Shown here piece by piece: positions 25,501 to 37,200 of a DNA stretch of 64,000 nucleotides. Where the stretch lies: the NCBI RefSeq assembly GCF_001522545.3, contig NC_031771.1, forward strand, positions 65,802,792-65,866,791. Reading direction: 5' to 3'. The notes beneath the pieces are model-generated. The model was not told the DNA's origin. It did no database searches and saw only the letters and a list, made by a program, of their open reading frames with translations. How positions within the stretch are numbered: the first letter of the stretch is position 1; each line of letters opens with the position of its first letter. The translations under genes and the position numbers were made by a program. This stretch comes from Parus major (taxonomy: Eukaryota > Chordata > Aves > Passeriformes > Paridae).

Positions 25501-26995
25501 GTAAAAAAAGATTTATGGGCTTGGGAAGACAACTAAAACACCTCCAGTATCAAGCACCTTGCTCATTCCAGATGATGCTGCAAATTTCCATGACTTTTGG
25601 GAAACTGAGCCTTGCAGGACGTGGGTTATCCTCAGCCATTTCTGGCAAACAATTCCCTGTATCAATTTCAAAATCCCACATCTTTTGCTGTGTGAAATCA
25701 GTTGTAAAATTCTTACATGTTCCTTGGAGACACCATTCCAGCTGATTTTTGGAAACTTAAATGATTTCACTGGTAAGCTGTCATCTCACTGAACAGAATA
25801 ATAATCACTGCTGGTTTTGTTCAGGTTTGTTGCCAAAACTAAGATTCCAGAGTAATTTAAAAGCATGTTTCATTTTTCTTGACGGGAGATTTCTTCTTGA
25901 ATACCCAGATTCATCTTCTCCCCCACACTAACCACTTTCTGATCTACAATGTTATGACAACCATACAAATAGGTAAAATATCTGCTCTTTTTAAAAAGTA
26001 ACAATAATTTCCACAGCCAAATGGAGCAATGCTGGCTGTGGTGGTGGAGTTCCCACCCCACATCTCCTAGTTACTTTACAAGTTCAAAGCAATTTGGCCA
26101 TCAGGGTGAAAACTTTGAGTAAATCACTTTTAGATGACGTTAGTTAGCCCAGCTGGATTTCTGAAAAGCTCCACAGAGACCAGGTATAGGACTATTTTTA
26201 CAGTCTGAGAATACTTTACATGGAAATAAACTGACTTTTAAATCTCCATCTCGAGGAGGCCTTGTGGGACTCACGGGTGTTTGTGCATTCAGGATCCTAC
26301 GCACTGGCTGATGAGTGAGTCATCCTGCCTGACACCTTATCTGCACAATACCCTGCAATCTGCACACTGGGGCCACAGCAGAAGGGGATTTTACTACTCC
26401 TGGCTGCCCAGGCTAAAAGCTGAAGCAGAAAATTGAGATTTTTCTTTTTTTACTTTCTGTGTCTTATGAAAATCCAACATACTTTATGAAATTTCTGATT
26501 CTGATTTGCAGATAAAGCTAACAGGAAATAAACCTTCCTTGCTCTGTTGGCTCCTTTGCTATCTCTTGCCTTTGAACTCCACCTCATTTATTTGTGTTAA
26601 TTGGTGTTACTTCCCTCCAAAAGAGAAATCTGCCTTTACACATTTGAAAGGCAACACAGAGTTGGTTTCAGGTTCTTATCTGCACAAGAAAACTCAAGTC
26701 CAGGTCTGCATGGGCTCAAGATTCTGTGTCCAAGTGAGCAAAACAGCTCTGACATCAGACAAGAGCCGTGCAAACATCTCCACCACTTCACATGTGCTGA
26801 TTCCTGGGGTACCCAGTGCAATTTCCGACTTGTCAATCCCCTCTGGTTTAAAATCTGCATCTTTATCCAAGCCAAACAGCCTGATCTTTACCAGACAGCA
26901 GAGCTGGGTGATAAAATGCCTGCAGTTTTCCTTTAAGTGAATCCACACCTTTTAGAAAAAACCCTCTAACTTGGGATTTTAAAAAAAAAGCAGGT
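22553..26995. other. Long unique stretch, no gene seen
   Basis: About 4.4 kb without a recognised interspersed repeat or exon. The longest frames (24135-24557 and 26506-26940, about 140 codons each) overlap frames on the other strand and show no domains, signal peptides or repeats. 24.1-24.6 kb is somewhat richer in G and C than its surroundings. Confidence 0.5.
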
Positions 26996-26999
26996 GACA

Positions 27000-27262
27000 A
27001 AGAATTGAGAAATCTCTGGGGAAGTTGTTCCAGTCATTCATTTCTCTCACTATTAAAACATCTCTTCTTTATTTCTGGTCAGAATTTCTCCAGATCTTCA
27101 CTTTAGACTGACCTTCACCTATTAAAATATATTTTTCTCCTACATGGAAAGTCTGTATCCTCCCAGGAAGGCCATTTCTGTAGAGATATAGAAATGTGAC
27201 CAAGTCAACTCTTAACCTCCTTAAGAGTGAAGCTGGAGTGACATCTTTTACAGGTCTTGATA
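27000..27262 (-). mobile_element. Ancient, highly diverged CR1/L3-like fragment
   Basis: The plus strand resembles the complement of a CR1-superfamily 3' region, but only at anchor words: 'ctctggggaagttgttccag', 'tttctctcactattaaaaca', 'cttcactttagactgacctt', 'agagatatagaaatgtgacc', 'aagtcaactcttaacctcct' and 'taagagtgaagctgg'. The last words match the 'gacatgatcaagtcacctcttaacctt' wording of old L3/CR1 copies found across amniotes. Many substitutions separate the anchors, so it is much older than the other CR1 copies here. Confidence 0.6.
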
Positions 27263-27274
27263 AAAGTTGTAATC

Positions 27275-27300
27275 TAAAAGGCTTTATAAAAAGCCTTTTA
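27275..27300. repeat. Perfect 11-bp inverted repeat (hairpin)
   Basis: TAAAAGGCTTT and AAAGCCTTTTA are exact reverse complements separated by ATAA, giving an 11-bp stem with a 4-base loop. It lies 13 bases beyond the old CR1/L3 piece. The stem is too short for a microRNA precursor and the loop lacks a tract of T typical of a terminator. It may be chance. Confidence 0.85.
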
Positions 27301-27379
27301 TAGTTTTTCCAGTATTTTCACTGAAATACAAATATTGGACTTGAGTAAAAACCTATCAGTTTCTCCAGTTAAGGTTGCA

Positions 27380-27532
27380 TTCAATGTAAGAAGTCCAAGA
27401 AGCACCTGGACAGCGTTCTTGGGCAAGTGGTGTGATTTTTGGGGTTGTCTTTTGCAGGGCCAGGAGTTGGGCTCAGTGACCCTTGTGGGTGTCTTTCAGC
27501 TCAGGATATTCTGTGATCTTACGATTCTGCAC
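27380..27532 (+). mobile_element. CR1 LINE 3' fragment (type c)
   Basis: Plus-strand words 'cacctggacagcgttcttgg', 'cttttgcagggccaggagtt', 'cagtgacccttgtgggtgtc' and 'cagctcaggatattctgtga' followed by 'tcttacgattctgc' mark the 3' end of a CR1 subfamily that differs from types a and b. The 5' edge is uncertain. Confidence 0.85.
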
Positions 27533-30500
27533 TCCAACTCATCTGAAAATCCTCTAATAGGATGTCAGAGCACTACACTGGCCATAGATGCAACAGCTTT
27601 GTGCCACTCAAGGGTTTCTCCACCCTAATCCTGGTGTGGGTGATATTGACCCCTTTAGCACTGCACTTTCAAATCCCTGGAGGAAATTTTTCACTCAACC
27701 AGGCAAACAGAGGAGAATGCTGATGTTTTCGCCCCTTTTTATTCAAAAAATACACCACAGGAGTGGAATAAAGTCACTCAGAGGTGTCATTTCTCCTGGG
27801 GAAAGGGAGGAAGGTAAATTGGAAGATGGTGCAAGCCTGATCCCACTGACTGAATTCTTGTTGTATTTAAGGTTTCAGTGACACCAGGGTTGTTGATGTT
27901 ACTGCACTTTTCTATCCTGACTTCCTTATGGGAAAGTGTCTGCCCTGGAACAGCCTGGAAAGGTGATCCAGGCTGGACAAAGGAAACCTGTCCATGTTTG
28001 AACTCCACTTCAGCTGCCTAAAATCTAAAACTCTGTGATTTTAACCAGCAGAGACATTACATTGTTATTTCTTCACCTTGCTCATCGTGTTGTGGTACTA
28101 TAAGATGACCTGACATGGGGATTTGAACACAGAATCAGTCACCCAGAGGGGTTTTCACCTTGGCTATTGCATTAGTTTTGTAGTCCCTCTTCATTTTGGG
28201 TCTAATCTCCTAGATTGTTTTAATTCAAGGAACAGAAACCCATCAGATACATCCATAATGACTCTGTTTCCACTTTCCATTCTTGACAGCCCAGTTCAGT
28301 CTGGAAATGTCTATGAAATGGTTTGCTAAAATCAGGAGCCTGGTATGGTTAAAACCATCTATTTCACTTCTCTATTGCATTGTCTGTCTAGACAGGATCT
28401 ATTTATACTTGGCTGTACACCTAATTCAGACAAATAAGTTCATTTTGGTAGAAGCCAAGCCAGAAATGGCACAGACCTTGCCATCTCTGATCTTTAAACC
28501 TGAACCATCTCACTGTGTACCTACCAAAGCTCCTGCAAATGAGGGATTTCCAAGCAAGGACAGATGGGACACGAGTAGGAGGGGATCTAAAGTCACACAG
28601 CACATCCTCTGCCTGCAAGATCACAGGCACAATCTGATCTGGGTGTAATTAGTCCGTGGAGGCCCCCAGAAACCCCTCTCTTTCCTCCTCTCCAGACTCC
28701 TACCACTGATTTTCATCCTCTGATCAGTGCTATCTTCAAAGGAAGATAAAAACCTATAATAAGTCACACCTACTTGCAATATCCTGCATCACTGGCTGAA
28801 GTTATTTTCAAATCCATGTGATGGGTTGGCAAAAGCCTGGGTTGCATCTGTCTTAATGAGCTGCTAATATTCTTTGCCCTGATGAAAGGCCAATGCTTTC
28901 TTAGAGGGAAGCTAAATCCATTTTCTTTTCTACTATCTTGACATAGTGTGTCACCTCTAATCCCTCTGGGCCAGCCCCATCAAAATGCAGATCAAGACCT
29001 GAGAAAAACAAATTACTTTCTCAGTGGAAATGAAAGGATCACAGGATGACTTCAGTAAATTTTGTGATGTATCTGAGAACAGAAATTAGGGGAGGGCATC
29101 ACTGGATTAGGATTAGGATGCATCACTGGCTCTAAAATGAGCTCACTGGTGACATTCACACTGCACAGATAAATCAATTATGTCCACTTGTACCAGAGCT
29201 ATTTCTGTTTAATTGAACAGAAAATGTTTCTGCAGGGTCTCTTCCCACTCCAGGCATTCCTTGATCCCATGAACCATCCAGGTGCAATCTGGAGGGGGCT
29301 GCAAAACACCTCTCTTCCAGCAAATGTACACTTGGAGGAGGTTTCCCAGTTAAATCATGCTGGGTTATGAGAGAAAGCTGCTGAGAGCAAGACTAATAAA
29401 TCACAGGTAGGAATAGACTGAAAGGAACTCCTGCTCAGCATTCTCTATCCATAAATCTGGACACATTAACAAGTTGCTTTTTGATTTATCCTCTTTTATT
29501 TTTTCCTCCTGGCTGTTTTTCTCCTAAAGTGTCCTCATTCTTCCACTTTCCCCAGAACTAGCTGTTCATCAGAGACTGTGCAGTTCCCAATGAAGGGATT
29601 GAAAAATAAATTGATTTTTGTTGTTGTTAGCTCTGTCAAAGATTCTCAGGGCGCACTTCTCTTTCTCTTCTTTTCGGTGTCCCATGGCTGATGTCCCACT
29701 CCAATGGATGGAGAAGATCACAAAAGTGTCCCAGTTTATTTTTATGCATTGTCCTGGACACTGTTTTTGGAGTTTTGGAGATAGAAAATAAAAATTCAAG
29801 ATTAAGGAGGACATTCCCAGGCAGGGGAGAGCTCCAAAACCCAGAACACTGCTTGCATAAAGGGTCAAGTGCCTTGCTCTTGGATATGGTTTGAAGGAGA
29901 GGGAATGTGGCTCCTGCTCTTGGCTCTGCTCAGTGCTGCCAACCTCTAAACGTGATGTGATCACACCCTTGGGGCAGCACAGGCAGCAAGAGCTGCTCTG
30001 AATCCCAGGATTATTTCATCTTGATGTGGTTTTGTGGAGTTCCTCCATCACATCTGCAGCTAGGCTGAGAAGGAGAATCTAAATTGTTGAAGGTTTTCTG
30101 AGGTAAGAAAAGGTCTCTGCAGCTTCTTCATTGCCTCAACAAAGGCAAAGTTTATCCATGTAGATTTGGGAGCCAGGGGCTTTGTCTTTGGTGTCTGCAG
30201 CGCTCAGTTGTGACAATCAGTGACACCTTTGATGCAGTCCTTGCTCTACCCCACAGGACTGGGTAAATGAAGAATAAATGACATTTGAGGGCTGGTCATG
30301 CCCATCGTTAGCAGGACCCTGTCAGTGCCAGGGATGGATGAATTTGCAGGAAGCCCTGGGGACATGAAAGAACAGCTTGCACAGAGCAGGTCTTGTGCCA
30401 AGTTTCCCTTTTGACAAATTCTTCACGTTGGGAAGGTCTAAGGACGCCAATTAAATTTCTTGCGCTAAGAAAAGCCATTAAACATTTGGACACTGAAAGG

Positions 30501-31156
30501 TTCAAATTGAGCTAGTTGGAGCTCCCAAAGTTCATCTTTCCCATTCTTCTGGGGAAAAAAAAAGAAAAACTGGCAGACAATATACCAAGTTCTGAGCCAT
30601 TGTTTGCCACACATAATGAAAACACCTGAAACTGGAGGGAAATAAGAAAAAAAAGTCTAATTGCTCAATATGGAGCTCCTGTCCCATCACATCCTTGCTT
30701 AACTGCTTCTGTATCCCTTGCCATGCAAAGTTATTCCACAAAAAAAAGGAATTTCCACCTTTTCAAGTGGAAAATTCATGATGGGACAGGGCCAGGAAGA
30801 CCCACTAAGTGAGCTCAGACTGTCAGGAAAGGCGTTTTTGCTTCAGATTAGTGAAAGATTTTATTTTTTTTCTTTTTTCTTGTCTAATGACTGCTCTGTG
30901 AGCTTTCAAAAATTACACAGAAGTCCTTATTCTCCTTTTGAAAAAAAGCAGCTGATTTTGTCACTTCCAACAAATAGTAAGGAGAATATAAGGAGAGCAG
31001 TGAGCTTGAAAAAGTGCACAACTTACTATGCACAGGAGTTCTGCTTTTATTTCTTTAGTGTCTTCTGCTAATGAACCTTTTCCTTTCCATGCTGCAGCTG
31101 CTGGGGATCTTCTAGACAGATTTGAGGCACTGGAGTTTGGGGATAAAGGATAAGTC
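27533..31156. other. Unique non-coding sequence
   Basis: About 3.6 kb with no supported gene or interspersed repeat. It contains a 24-base partial duplication at 29096-29129 and T/A-rich runs near 30550 and 30860. Frames are at most about 131 codons and unrecognised. Confidence 0.5.
29096..29129. repeat. 24-base partial tandem duplication
   Basis: GCATCACTGG occurs twice, 24 bases apart, flanking ATTAGGATTAGGAT. The copies make 1.4 units of a 24-base repeat with an internal ATTAGG doublet. The hexamer differs from the telomeric TTAGGG unit. Confidence 0.75.
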
Positions 31157-31442
31157 CCCAGGTGGGGGTCAGTCTTTTCCTCCAGATAACAAGCGATAAA
31201 CCAAGAGGAAGCAACCTCAAGCTGTGCCACAGAAGGATTAGATTGGATATTAGGGACAATTCCTTCACAGAAAGGGTTGTCAAAAATCAGAGCAGGGTAC
31301 CCAGGGCAGTGCTGGAGTGCCCATCTCTGGAGGGATTTAAAAGCCATGTGGATGTGGCACTTGGGGACATGGGCAGTGGTGGCCTTGGCAGGACTGGATG
31401 ATCTTAGAGGGCTTTTCCAACATAAACAATTCCATGATTCAA
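31157..31442 (+). mobile_element. CR1 LINE 3' fragment (type b)
   Basis: It begins at 'ccaggtgggggtcagtcttt', within the end of ORF2, then reads 'ataacaagcgataaaccaag', 'agaaagggttgtcaaaaatc', 'catctctggagggatttaaa', 'gatgtggcacttggggacat' and 'gatgatcttagagggctttt', and finishes with 'acaattccatgattc' tail relics. Frames reading antisense here (30961-31548) are largely this repeat. Confidence 0.95.
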
Positions 31443-32703
31443 TAACATCATAGAAGAGGGTGTTTCTAAAGAGGTTTCCAGCTGCCCAAGATGGAATTCC
31501 TGCAGCAAGCCTGCTGCTCCCACTCTTGTGCTTTTCTTTTTTCTTCATGGGTATTTCACCCAGACCCTACAAGCATTTTTGGCTTGCTAGCCAAAACGGA
31601 TCCCTGCCAGAGGCATTCAGTCATCCCACCCTGCAAACCTGGATACTGCTGGCAGCTTCCCAGGGCTGCCTCTGAAGGACATTCCACAAAGGCTGGGAGT
31701 CCAAACCCCACCAGACCTCTTGAACTTGTTTTTTTGGGGAGACAAGGATGTGACTGTTGATCTTTTTGGGGTGAATGTCCCAGAAGAGCATTCATAAAGC
31801 TGGTAAAGCATGAAGGAAGGAGTTTTTTATTGCTGATCCCTGTCCAGCCCGGTTATGGCTCTTCATAGCCCTTGTGCTCATGCAGAAGTTTTTATTAATG
31901 ATCTTTCCTGCACCATCATGAAAGCAATCATCAATAACAACATTATCCAACGTGTGTTCTCATGCAGCTTGTGCACCCCCATGAAAGAGTTTGGAGACCC
32001 TCCAAGAGGACTTCCTCTGGGAGCTGGCTGTGCAACCAAGCAGCTTTCACTGCTATGAAACATTTCCTGATCCACTCTGTGTTTATTCCCTGGGGAACAC
32101 CCTCACCATTTCCTGTCCTGCTGGTATCGGCCTCCTGCAGACCCATCCCTGGCCATCCCCAGCCTGGCCATTTGGTGACATGCCTGTGCCTTGGCAATTT
32201 TGGAAGGATGGCTCACAAATTCATATTTAGGTCATTAAGCTTTTCCTTAGTTCTGGTGTTGTGATGAAGGTTCCTGCTGGTGGATACAATCACGTGTCCA
32301 AGCAGCAAATTTGGTGTTGCTGAGCTGTGTATTTGTCTCCTCACAAAGACAGAGTCCTGTGGCTGTATTTTCCCCTCTGGTGGAACACCATCAGAGGCAG
32401 AAAAGAGAGGCAGAGAGACCCTATAGGTTATTAAAAATATTAGGGGTCATGAAATAAACTTCTTCATCCCCACCCCACAGCTCCATGCAGTCTGCACTGA
32501 GGCTCCAGAGTAGGATTTATGTTCAATAATGACATGGGGATGAAGTGTGAAAGGGTGGGATTATGAGGTATCATTTAAGGAGAAAATGAACATGAAAAAG
32601 CAGAGCAGCGGTGCCCCTGCCCTGACTGGGGAGCAGAACTCCAGATTCCTGGTGGAAATGAGTCATTTCTTCTGCCTTCCATCCACGACACATGAAGGGC
32701 AGC
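31443..32703. other. Unique non-coding sequence
   Basis: No repeat or exon recognised. Several overlapping short frames on both strands between 31460 and 32270 reflect moderate GC content and carry no family signature. Confidence 0.5.
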
Positions 32704-32850
32704 ACAATCACAGAATCACAGAATATTCACAATGATCATCCAATCCAAATCCTGGTCCTTCACAGGACTACCCTAAAAATCCCACCCTGTGCCTGACAGC
32801 ACTATCCCAATGCTCTTTCAACTCTGGCAGGGTTGGCCTGACCAAAATCC
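32704..32850 (-). mobile_element. CR1 LINE 3' fragment (type c)
   Basis: The plus strand reads 'aatcacagaatcacagaata', 'gatcatccaatccaaatcct', 'ggtccttcacaggactaccc', 'atcccaccctgtgcctgaca' and 'gctctttcaactctggcagg'. This is the complement of the CR1 3' type whose sense strand ends in 'caggatattctgtgattctg'. About 145 bases remain. Confidence 0.92.
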
Positions 32851-34055
32851 CAAAATAATGAAGAATGTGATATTCCAAGAAATAACCAAAGCAAAACAAA
32901 AAGTGTGAGAAAGACCTGTTGCCATGGTAACAACGTGCATCAAACTGATGCCAAACATTCTGCAAAATAATCTCCCAGAGTTGTAAAATGCAGTGATGAA
33001 GGAGGCGACAAAAGGAGGCTGTCAGTGTTTTATTTATAATATTTTTTAACTACCTGCTCGCCTGCGTGGTGTGCGTATATCACACCCACACTCCCACCTA
33101 CAGCACACAGCTGTCTCAGAACTCTCTTAGATCTGCTCCAGAAATTCAGGTGGTGATGGGGGAGGAAGGAGAAGAAAATTAAAATAAAATAGCATTCAGG
33201 TTTCGCAAGAAAAAGGTAACTGCATCTTTTTAGTACCAGGTAGGTGCGAGTTGAAGGGGGCAGATTTGGTTCTCATGAAGATTCCCAGATCCTTTCCTGC
33301 CACACTTCTTCCCAGTTGAATGGCCCCAGCACAAACTGATGCCTGGGGTGCACGAGGCTGGTCCTCCTCAGCTGCAGGAGTGTTCAGTGAGGTGGCAGAA
33401 CAGAACAACTGATTTTCCTTCACCCCCTCCATATTGCAAAGGGAGAAGCACAAGCTGGTGATGCCTCTCTGTGCTTGTAGACATGGTGAGCACAGCGAGA
33501 TGCTCCAAGGACAGAGCCAAGGCCTGAAAACTCCTTACATTCATTTTTCTGTAGCCGCCAGAGGAAGCATCTGGGTCCCCTGATGGGATCTTGGAAAACC
33601 AAGAAGAGCTACCATGATTTGCAGGAAAGCAAGCAGAAGAGAGAGAGGCATCATCCCTGAGGGCTGGAGTGGGTTTGGAAGCAGCAGCTTTAGCAAGCAG
33701 CAATTATTTTTCTGTACAAAAGAAGAAAGTTGTTTTCCCATTTGGCCCACACCAACGTCTGTCTGGAACTGTTTGAACTTCTACAGAAATGCAAACACAT
33801 ATATCCTGCTCGACACAGAGTTCCTCTGATATTCCCTTCCCAATTTTCTGAGAGCACTTCCAGAGTTCATTAATGCGGACGCTCAGCTCCGAGGAGCAGT
33901 GGCCTCACTATCCACAGAGTGTTATCCTAGTTCTGCCACATCCTGTTGTTCCACCTTTGCTCTGCTCCCAGACGTGTCTCTCCTTGTTCATACACCCCCT
34001 CTGCTGCCTTGGTCCCCTCTGGAATCTCATCCTGTGGATCCTGCTAAACCTGGCC
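32851..34055. other. Unique sequence with a T-box-like inverted repeat
   Basis: No gene recognised. The segment 33000-33120 keeps several CpGs and contains the inverted repeat listed next. GC rises between 33.3 and 33.7 kb, giving overlapping shadow frames. Confidence 0.5.
33068..33086. promoter_or_regulatory. GGTGTG/CACACC inverted repeat, T-box-like
   Basis: GGTGTG and CACACC form an inverted pair separated by seven bases (CGTATAT), and TCACACC matches a T-box half-site. The sequence is visible; binding by a T-box factor is only an inference. Confidence 0.3.
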
Positions 34056-34057
34056 CG

Positions 34058-34245
34058 CTCAGAATCGTGGAACCACGGAATCACTGAGGTGGGAAAAGAA
34101 CTCTAAGGTCATCAAGTCCAGGTGTCAGCCACCATGCTTCCCAAAAAGGATTGTCCTCCAGCACCACATCCACATGATTTTGGAATCCTTCCAGGGATGG
34201 TTCACTGGGTACTTCCTCAGACTGGCCATGGTTCATCTTCTCCCA
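34058..34245 (-). mobile_element. CR1 LINE 3' fragment (type b)
   Basis: Plus-strand words 'agaatcgtggaaccacggaa' (a decayed tail), 'tcactgaggtgggaaaagaa', 'ggtcatcaagtccaggtgtc', 'ccagcaccacatccacatga' and 'ccttccagggatggttcact' are the complement of a type b CR1 3' end. Divergence is substantial and the far edge is approximate. Confidence 0.88.
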
Positions 34246-37200
34246 CCCCTGTCCTTACATGGGCAATTCCTCTTCCAGCCTTCATCCCACAAACAACTCC
34301 CTGACAATATCCCAGTTCTCCTCAAACACAACCTCTTAAGAGGCCTCTGCAAAGACCAAACACCAAAATAACACCACAAGCCCGTACAAGAAAATACAGG
34401 TGGATGGTGCTCAAAATCCATGGAAACAAGGACCAAACAAGTATAGCTTCTGTAAATCTGAGCAGCTTTTTATTCCAGGTGACTTTTTTTGGTCCCTTCC
34501 ATGGAACATGCAGGGGGAGAACTTCAAAGTATGTGACACCTCCTTGATGACCTCAATAAATTTGGGGGGCATAAACCTGAAATAAAACACTGCACGTAAT
34601 TATTCAGATGGATCTTTACTGATGAAACAGAGCTTTGTTCTACACAAAACTGAATACCTTTTTTATTATGCCTTTATTCTGTGTTTCAGTTGATCAAATT
34701 CTGCCACTGGATAAAAGTAAGTCTATTTTGGATTTCTATTCAGGAGTAAACCAATTTTGTGCAATCAGAACTGTTTACAGGAAGCACCTGATTTCAGTGA
34801 ATTGCCTGTTTCTAAAACAGAAAATCTGTGAGAAAACATGAGGAAAACCGTGATATTACACATTCTATCTTTGACACTTCCACCAGAAAAATTGATGTTT
34901 TCTAGTATGAAACAAACTTTCACGATGAAACTGCTGCTGCTTCACACAAGTATCTACTTTTAAAGGTTGAAACAAGTATAAACAGAGCCACCTTTCCTCC
35001 TCTTTTGCACCTGGTCTGTGATTTGCAAAGTCAATTTACAGCTTTGAACTCTAAGCAGAGTAGCACCAGTAAATCCCCAACACACCCAGTGAACACCCAC
35101 CTCTGCTAGAAACTTTTCTCCAAAATGAAAATAAAACTCACAAGACTTTGTGATTTTTTTTTGTTCTTCTATCTAGATTTTAGGATTTAACTGGATTGAG
35201 GGGCTTTCTTGTTTTATTGTCTGGAGTTCCCAACCCTGGGGCAGCTGCATTTCTGCACTGTTTGCAGCTTACAAAATACTTTGGGATCCTTCAAGGTAGC
35301 CCAGACTCCTGATCCCAGGTGGTGGTCTGGGGTTCTGACAGATCCAGGATGGGGAGCTTGAGGGAATTTTAATCTTCTGATGAGGTGCTCCAACATGTAG
35401 GATAAGTGGTGTCAATTCTTTCCAGACAACTTCCAGATACCTTCATTTTCTGAGCTGAAAATGAACATTTTCCTCAAGCTGGGCTTTATGCTGTGTTTTT
35501 ATCATCCACCTACTGAACTCCAAGTGAGGCAAAAAGAACAGAGACCATTACACCTTCTAATATTCAATATAAATTTACTGGGAAACAGGGAAGATCAAAG
35601 AGTATCACTGTCCCCCCTGATTGTATCTGCTGCATTCTTGTATCTCCTGGAAATTCTGGAGCAACCAGCCCTGAACATTTCAATGCCTGGAATTACAGAG
35701 AGGATGGGTGGAGCTTTCTTGTTTGGTTTGTTTATGTTTTGTTGGGTTTTTTTTGGGAACAAGCTGAAGGGATGAGCTGTTATTTAAAGCTGGCCCTGTG
35801 CCAGGCTGCAATTTCAGAACCCCAAGCAGCCTGGAGGCTAATCTTGGGAGAGAGTAAATCTTGTGCTTCCACTTAAATTAATGAGCATGAGAGATGTTGC
35901 TTGGCTTTTTGGCTTCCACAGGGGAAAAAAAAGGAACACAAAAGCCAGGTTGCTCCAGTCTGGGTTGCTCCACAGTTAGAGTGGGTCTGAAGCCTTTCCT
36001 TTCCTCCTCTGCCACTGTTCATACACCACTGCTTCAGAAACAGCACAGCCCCAAGGAATGAGATGGGTCTCCATGAAGGAGAGCTTTAAAAGTGAAATTT
36101 CAAGTGATTCCAAGAGGAAACAAAAATACTTTTAAAACTCCAGTGATGTCATGGGCTGGTTTTGGATTTTGAAGGCCCAAGCCTGTTTGGTGAAGAGCCC
36201 AGAAAGGAGAAAGTCTAGAGATGGAATTTAAGCCCTTCAGACACAGACCTCTTGTTCTATGCAGTGTTCATGTCCAACCTTGAACCTGCAGCACTGGCAC
36301 TGACATTTGGGCAGTTCTGCTGCTTAACAGAGCTGTTCTTGCCCCTCATCCTGGAATCTGATGAAGTCAAGCCACAGGGAAAACTCCCTGTGGGTCTGAC
36401 ATAGCACTTGCCATGTGTCATCCAACAAATTTTCAAGACGGAATGTGATAAATTAATTGTGTGGATGGAGAAACACCAGTTTGGGATGGGGGGCATTACA
36501 AGCTGTAGCACAGACATCATCTGTGGTTGTGGTCAGCACAGGGTGTCTGCCTTTTACCTCTTTATAAACCTACAGGTGTGGATTTACTGTGGAAATTAAG
36601 CTTATTTTAGCCCACTGTCCAGCTGCTTCTCCTGATGTTCCTCCAGATATTCCTGCTCTGTTTTGCTTCAGCAAACTGAGAGGAGCCTGCAGAAGAAACA
36701 AACTGGATTTGGGGTTGAAATAATCTGGAAGTGACCTAACAAGCACCTCGTGTATCATAAATGAATCCTAAAAGTACAGGACTTTCCTTCTAAATAGATA
36801 TTTTGTCTCCTCTCTCTACTGCTTCACACTTCCCTTGTAATAAAGAGTAGTGGTGACCATGGATGGGACGAGTCTTTTTCCAGAACTGACAGATGGCCAT
36901 GATGATTTTTGTTGTAAATTATTGAACTCTGATAGTGAAATAAGATAATAAACCCATGCCTGGATTCCCAGAGTGACATGTGAAATTGGCATTGCAAGGG
37001 AGTGACCTGGTGGATGGAGTAACGCTTACAAAAATTTCCTTGGGATCTTCATTTTGATGAATGTATCTAATTAAAGACTTTGGGTACGCAAAAAGATCGT
37101 CAGCTGGGCTAAAAATACTCCATGAACAAAGAGCCATAGGAAATAATGGGGGTTTGTGTTTCCCTTTGTTTACTCCAGTAGAAATTGGAAGCCTTCCATG

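Noticed and set aside
29106..29119. Interstitial telomere repeat
   Set aside because: The unit is ATTAGG with only two copies, not TTAGGG.
30961..31548. ATG-initiated 195-codon minus-strand frame
   Set aside because: Its middle is the antisense of the CR1 copy at 31157-31442, and the ends show no coding signature.
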